Positions 7,054-9,310 of a DNA stretch of 9,310 nt are shown piece after piece. Location of the stretch: positions 1 through 9,310 of the forward strand of contig JAOZPY010000086.1 of the NCBI GenBank assembly GCA_029932495.1. Direction: 5' to 3'. Numbering within the stretch: position 1 is the first letter of the stretch; every line of letters begins with the position of its first letter. A program made the position numbers and the translations under genes. This DNA is from Desulfobacterales bacterium. Its GTDB lineage: Bacteria > Desulfobacterota > Desulfobacteria > Desulfobacterales > JAFDCJ01. The notes beneath the pieces are model-generated. The model was given only the letters and a program-made list of their open reading frames with translations. It ran no database searches and had not been told where the DNA came from.

Positions 7054-8415
7054 ATGAAGCTTATATTGCGCTATGCGATGTTAACAATCGCCTCGGCCGC
7101 TTTGATCGGCTGTGCCGGCGGCCGGCCCTCCGGCTGGGGGAACTTTCACGGTGATATTGCCAGCCGGGGATATCAGGCAGTTGGCAGCGGTTTTGCCTTG
7201 TCTTCAAGCTGGGTTTCAGAGCCGTATAAAATTTCCAGCGCTTCGCCGGTAATCGGCCTGGATTTTCAGAACCGGGAAGTGCTTTATCTCGGTACCACCG
7301 ACGCCAAGCTGGTGGCCATCCGCACGGAGGATGGAAGCCAAAAATGGCAGCGCAGGCTGGGATCGGCTGATTTAAAAACGGCCGTTGTTTCATCTCCTTC
7401 GGTTTCAGACAAAGGGGATATCTACGTGATTGTTACGGGCACAGACGGTGACGGCAGCTGGCAGAGCACCCTTTTTAAGGTCAATGAATTCGGCAAATTG
7501 CAATGGGCGTATCTTTTTCCTGACCATGGATTTACGACCGGATCTCCCAAGGCGGTCGTACTGCAAAGCGGCACCATCGTGTTTGTGTGCCTGACCATGG
7601 GAACCGGTGGCAATATCCATGGTGAGCTTTTTGCAATTGGAGATGACGGCGCCCGGGTCCGATTGCTCGACCGTCGGAGTCTGGCGCCATGCGATTACGG
7701 CGGTCCGGGTGCTGGGCGGAATTATGTAGAAAGCTATGCAAAGACCTGGGATGCTTTGAGTGCGTTGCCTGTCACGCTAGACTCGGATGGCAGGAGCCTG
7801 CCGGACAGTTTTATCGATCCCACCACGGCTGTGGTCACCATCGCAGGAAAAGTCCTGGTCGCCGTTGTCGACAACCTGTGCGGCATAGGGGTGTTTGAAT
7901 GGAACGGCAAGCAATTGTCCGTGCTGTGGCGTGTCGCGCACGGGGTAAAAAAACATTCTTCTCCCGCGGTTTTTTCCGGTGAATTGATGGTGTTCGGGCA
8001 GGGCGATGGAAAAGTGCTGGCCTACGATGTGCTGACCGGAGTAAAAATGTGGCAGTATAACGCCGGGCAGCCGGTTTTTGCCACGCCCGCCGGCGCCCCT
8101 GAAAAGCTGATTTTTGTGGTTTCCGTTGATCACATTCAAGCGATCAGCGCCGTCGACGGCACCCTCGTATATGACGGCAACACACCGCGCATACTGCTGC
8201 TGAAGGGACCTACCTGTTCCTCCCCGGCGGTGACATCCAACCGTATTTATGTTGCCGGTACGGAAATGATGACCCTCACCCATGATTTCAAGACCCGTGG
8301 CCACGATACCAATTTTTGTGGAAATGCGCTGGCCTCTCCGGCTGTCGGCCGTGATGGGGCTGTCTATGCCGTGGCTGTCGACGGAACCATCCGCAAGTAC
8401 GCGGGCACGCAATAA
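7054..8415 (+). CDS. PQQ-repeat beta-propeller lipoprotein, 453 aa
   Basis: An exported lipoprotein with a PQQ-like (BamB/quinoprotein-type) beta-propeller. Residues 1-20 are a signal peptide ending in the lipobox LIGC, so Cys20 should be acylated. The next residue is Ala rather than Asp, which favours the outer membrane under the E. coli sorting rule. The blade motif SSPxV or SPAV followed by D/G-rich strands and YV-G recurs at about residues 113-126, 302-315, 389-401 and 427-440, with LxAxDxxTGxxxW-type strand pairs (for example 322-333 and 86-98). Without visible quinone ligands it is more likely a scaffold than an enzyme. It resembles BamB, but its neighbours give no link to the Bam complex. 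The upstream GTG/ATG options from 7027 are rejected because the start at 7054 begins the signal peptide and has GGGGA about 7 nt before it. Confidence 0.85.
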   Translation: MKLILRYAMLTIASAALIGCAGGRPSGWGNFHGDIASRGYQAVGSGFALSSSWVSEPYKISSASPVIGLDFQNREVLYLGTTDAKLVAIRTEDGSQKWQRRLGSADLKTAVVSSPSVSDKGDIYVIVTGTDGDGSWQSTLFKVNEFGKLQWAYLFPDHGFTTGSPKAVVLQSGTIVFVCLTMGTGGNIHGELFAIGDDGARVRLLDRRSLAPCDYGGPGAGRNYVESYAKTWDALSALPVTLDSDGRSLPDSFIDPTTAVVTIAGKVLVAVVDNLCGIGVFEWNGKQLSVLWRVAHGVKKHSSPAVFSGELMVFGQGDGKVLAYDVLTGVKMWQYNAGQPVFATPAGAPEKLIFVVSVDHIQAISAVDGTLVYDGNTPRILLLKGPTCSSPAVTSNRIYVAGTEMMTLTHDFKTRGHDTNFCGNALASPAVGRDGAVYAVAVDGTIRKYAGTQ

Positions 8416-8451
8416 CTGGAAACCGTTTTTCCACCGGTGTGCGATCCAGTG

Positions 8452-8592
8452 TCAGCGTGGCCTTTGGCCTGCATTATAACGGCGATTGGATTCGCGGTAA
8501 GTCTGCTTTTCTTTTTCAGACAGGTTTTGCCAGTGTGTGCATCCCACCAAAAAGAGCATTCCCGCCAGTAAAAGAGCGATGATTTTATTCAT
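8452..8592 (-). CDS. Small lipoprotein, 46 aa, unknown function
   Basis: A very short exported lipoprotein. The N-terminus MNKIIALLLAGMLFLVGC is a classic lipoprotein signal with Cys18 as the acylation site, leaving a mature peptide of only 29 residues (THWQNLSEKEKQTYRESNRR and a short tail), highly polar and net basic. A Thr at +2 suggests outer-membrane sorting under the E. coli rule. The frame is open further upstream to 8844, but the signal peptide and AAAGGTGA 5-6 nt before the ATG at 8592 fix the start. It converges on the PQQ-repeat gene with a 36-bp gap. It recalls small entericidin-like or YgdI/YgdR-like lipoproteins only in size and architecture; I do not assign it to a family. Confidence 0.8.
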   Translation of the reverse strand: MNKIIALLLAGMLFLVGCTHWQNLSEKEKQTYRESNRRYNAGQRPR

Positions 8593-8711
8593 TGTTTTCA
8601 CCTTTCCTGTCATTGAACCATGAAATTTTGGGAAGCAATAATTTTTCTGCCACAGGTCAGTGCGGCGAATCTGCACGCTATTCACCCAAACAATAACCAC
8701 TGAACAGAGGA

Positions 8712-8729
8712 TTGCCAAATTCTTGGCAA
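8712..8729. repeat. Perfect inverted repeat TTGCCAA-N4-TTGGCAA, possible operator
   Basis: Two 7-bp arms (8712-8718 and 8723-8729) separated by ATTC. It lies about 120 bp upstream of the small lipoprotein start and about 220 bp upstream of the rightward promoter. The size and symmetry fit a dimeric regulator's site, and as RNA it would be a short hairpin. No T run follows on either strand. Confidence 0.5.
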
Positions 8730-8886
8730 GATTATGTTTGAAAGGAAGATAGCCTGTCGAGATAATGTGGGAAACCAATGAACTCGAGAAACTTTTATGA
8801 ACGATCAGCACGAGCGCTCCCTGTACTTGTGTGATTCCGCCCAATATTTTGTGTCAAATCCCTCAGAGCTTCCCATTGTGTTGATG

Positions 8887-8899
8887 ATCATAATATGAT
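8887..8899. repeat. Perfect inverted repeat ATCATA-A-TATGAT
   Basis: A 13-bp palindrome with 6-bp arms, about 55 bp upstream of the sigma-54 element and about 80-90 bp before its expected start site. That is a normal distance for an activator site of a sigma-54 promoter. It is AT-rich, so chance is possible. Confidence 0.35.
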
Positions 8900-8950
8900 G
8901 TATTTATATAACCACTTGATATGAAAAGGGTTTAATGAGATTTGTGTTTT

Positions 8951-8966
8951 TGGCATGCGGTTTGCT
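8951..8966 (+). promoter_or_regulatory. Sigma-54 (-24/-12) promoter for the riboswitch leader
   Basis: TGGCATG-CGGT-TTGCT matches the RpoN consensus TGGCACG-N4-TTGCW at every position but one (C to T). The invariant GG and GC are exactly 10 bp apart. Transcription should start about 12 nt after the GC, near 8977, leaving roughly 30 nt before the aptamer. Sigma-54 transcription needs an AAA+ activator, so the unit would be doubly controlled. Confidence 0.65.
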
Positions 8967-8990
8967 GTTGTAAGGGCTGAAATTTATAAA
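8962..8990 (+). promoter_or_regulatory. Alternative sigma-70 promoter overlapping the -12 element
   Basis: TTGCTG (8962-8967) and TATAAA (8985-8990, five of six) are 17 bp apart, so a housekeeping promoter starting near 8997 is also possible. It shares TTGCT with the sigma-54 element. One or both may be used. Confidence 0.4.
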
Positions 8991-9005
8991 AATAGCTAAA
9001 TTTTA

Positions 9006-9082
9006 CCACGATAAAGCCAAATCCTTCGCGAGAAGGAGACGGAAAGCCACGGGTCTCAAGCAGACAGCCGGGTTGCCTATGG
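9006..9082 (+). promoter_or_regulatory. Cyclic-di-GMP-I (GEMM) riboswitch aptamer
   Basis: The segment matches the GEMM-I aptamer core from end to end when aligned by eye to the Vibrio cholerae Vc2 RNA. P1b is TCCTTC (9022-9027) closed by a GCGA GNRA tetraloop (9028-9031) and GAAGGA (9032-9037). It is followed by GACGGAAAGCC (9038-9048), equivalent to Vc2 GACGCAAAGCC, which contains the intercalating A47 (A9043). P2 is CGG-GTCT (9050-9056) with AGAC and CCG (9062-9065, 9068-9070). The 3' strand AGCCGGGTTGCCTATGG (9066-9082) corresponds to Vc2 AGCGGGGTTACCGATGG, and CCA (9006-9008) with TGG (9080-9082) closes P1. The family binds bis-(3'-5')-cyclic di-GMP. G9016 aligns with the ligand-contacting G20, favouring c-di-GMP over cyclic AMP-GMP. 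It sits between a promoter and an intrinsic terminator, upstream of a 29-codon gene. Confidence 0.92.
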
Positions 9083-9110
9083 ATTGCACAGGAAGCCGGG
9101 TTGCTCTTGG
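9066..9110 (+). repeat. Two copies of the aptamer 3' strand, 11 nt apart
   Basis: AGCCGGGTTGCCTATGG (9066-9082) recurs as AGCCGGGTTGCTCTTGG (9094-9110), identical at 14 of 17 positions, including the first 11. Copy 1 completes P2/P1 of the aptamer. Copy 2 supplies the 5' arm of the following terminator. The duplication is the probable basis of switching. Confidence 0.8.
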
Positions 9111-9134
9111 AAACAGAGTGGTCCGTTTTTTTTT
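9097..9134 (+). terminator. Intrinsic terminator, riboswitch expression platform
   Basis: CGGGTTGCTCT (9097-9107) and AGAGTGGTCCG (9115-9125) form an uninterrupted 11-bp stem with four G-U pairs and a 7-nt loop, TGGAAAC. Nine T residues follow at once (9126-9134). The stem is only moderately stable because of the wobble pairs, as expected for a regulated terminator. Its 5' arm is the second copy of the aptamer 3' strand, so folding of the aptamer and of the terminator is linked. It lies 50 nt before the microprotein start. Confidence 0.8.
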
Positions 9135-9184
9135 GGGCTGTTGTGGGATGCAGTCTCGACAGAGAAAAAAATTAAGGAGCTGAG

Positions 9185-9274
9185 ATGGAATTCAAGGTCT
9201 TGTTGATTTTCGTTATCATTGTGGGGGTTGCATATATTATTCTCAAAATTACCGAAAAGAAGATCGATCCATGA
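9185..9274 (+). CDS. Single-span membrane microprotein, 29 aa, under riboswitch control
   Basis: A tiny gene with strong translation signals: AAGGAG (9174-9179) lies 5 nt before the ATG and the frame ends at TGA (9272-9274). The product begins MEFK, then about 16-17 hydrophobic residues (VLLIFVIIVGVAYIIL, roughly 5-20), and ends with a short charged tail (KITEKKIDP). By the positive-inside rule the Lys-rich C-terminus should face the cytoplasm, making it a single-pass inner-membrane peptide. There is no cleavage site or lipobox. I do not recognise it. It is the only gene in the window downstream of the c-di-GMP aptamer and terminator, and a GC-rich hairpin directly after its stop suggests it may be transcribed alone. 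Such peptides often bind and modulate larger membrane proteins; here that is inference only. Confidence 0.75.
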   Translation: MEFKVLLIFVIIVGVAYIILKITEKKIDP

Positions 9275-9275
9275 T

Positions 9276-9290
9276 CCGGCACGGGGCCGG
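9276..9290 (+). terminator. GC-rich hairpin after the microprotein gene
   Basis: CCGGC (9276-9280) and GCCGG (9286-9290) with a 5-nt loop start 1 nt after the stop codon; GCAC/GTGC is an alternative pairing in the same bases. The following TGCTGAAAATTTATT is A/T-rich but lacks a clean T run. It could end the microprotein transcript, but the window closes 20 bp later. Confidence 0.35.
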
Positions 9291-9310
9291 TGCTGAAAAT
9301 TTATTAGATA

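Larger units (their letters stand above)
8593..8950. other. Gene-free stretch between the small lipoprotein and the riboswitch promoter
   Basis: No reading frame here has a supported start and reasonable length. The region should hold the leftward promoter for the small lipoprotein, although I found no convincing hexamer pair, and any upstream activator sites for the rightward sigma-54 promoter. Two perfect inverted repeats stand out: TTGCCAA-N4-TTGGCAA (8712-8729) and ATCATA-A-TATGAT (8887-8899). Confidence 0.6.

Noticed and set aside
7777..8412. Long minus-strand open frame (211 codons) opposite the PQQ-repeat gene
   Set aside because: Antisense shadow of a well-supported beta-propeller gene, with no recognisable motifs of its own.
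8416..8451. Bidirectional terminator between the PQQ gene and the small lipoprotein (TGGAAA-N5-TTTCCA, 8417-8433)
   Set aside because: The stem is only 6 bp, A/T-rich, and is not followed by a T run on either strand.
8632..8659. Sigma-54-like element on the minus strand (TGGCAG ... TTGCTT) upstream of the small lipoprotein
   Set aside because: The GG and GC dinucleotides are 13 bp apart instead of the required 10.
8733..8780. Short plus-strand frame beginning ATGTTTGAAAGG
   Set aside because: Only about 15 codons, with no Shine-Dalgarno and no notable product.

Overview
The window looks like chromosomal DNA from a Gram-negative, moderately GC-rich bacterium, most likely a member of the Desulfobacterota (former Deltaproteobacteria). 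This rests on two lipoproteins with clear lipoboxes, the mix of protein families, and a sigma-54-type promoter upstream of a GEMM-class cyclic-di-GMP riboswitch. The placement is inference from style and was not searched. No tRNA, rRNA, CRISPR array, insertion sequence or phage gene was seen.

Left part (108-5403), all on the minus strand. Read in transcription order, the first block is murB (cell-wall UDP-MurNAc synthesis), a fosmidomycin-resistance-like MFS transporter that overlaps murB by 20 bp, and a CPA1/NhaP-type Na+/H+ antiporter 24 bp further on. After a gap of 215 bp containing a hairpin and a plausible promoter comes a second pair: a soluble TPR protein whose stop overlaps the start of a TerB-like protein.

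Middle part (5404-8415), plus strand. A 314-bp divergent intergenic region precedes a 77-residue acidic helical protein of unknown function and, 46 bp later, a YihY/BrkB-family inner-membrane protein. A separate promoter and a 5'-UTR hairpin precede a 453-residue PQQ-repeat beta-propeller lipoprotein. A 46-residue lipoprotein gene on the minus strand (8452-8592) converges on it.

Right part (8593-9310) is the most interesting. After about 360 bp without a gene lie, in order: a near-consensus sigma-54 -24/-12 element (8951-8966, overlapping a sigma-70-like promoter), a GEMM-I cyclic-di-GMP aptamer (9006-9082), a second copy of the aptamer's 3' strand that serves as the 5' arm of an intrinsic terminator (9097-9134), and an excellent Shine-Dalgarno followed by a 29-codon gene for a single-span membrane microprotein (9185-9274). 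The whole reads as a compact cyclic-di-GMP-controlled expression unit for a tiny membrane protein. The repeated strand suggests mutually exclusive folding, probably with ligand favouring termination. The switch direction and the microprotein's function are inference.
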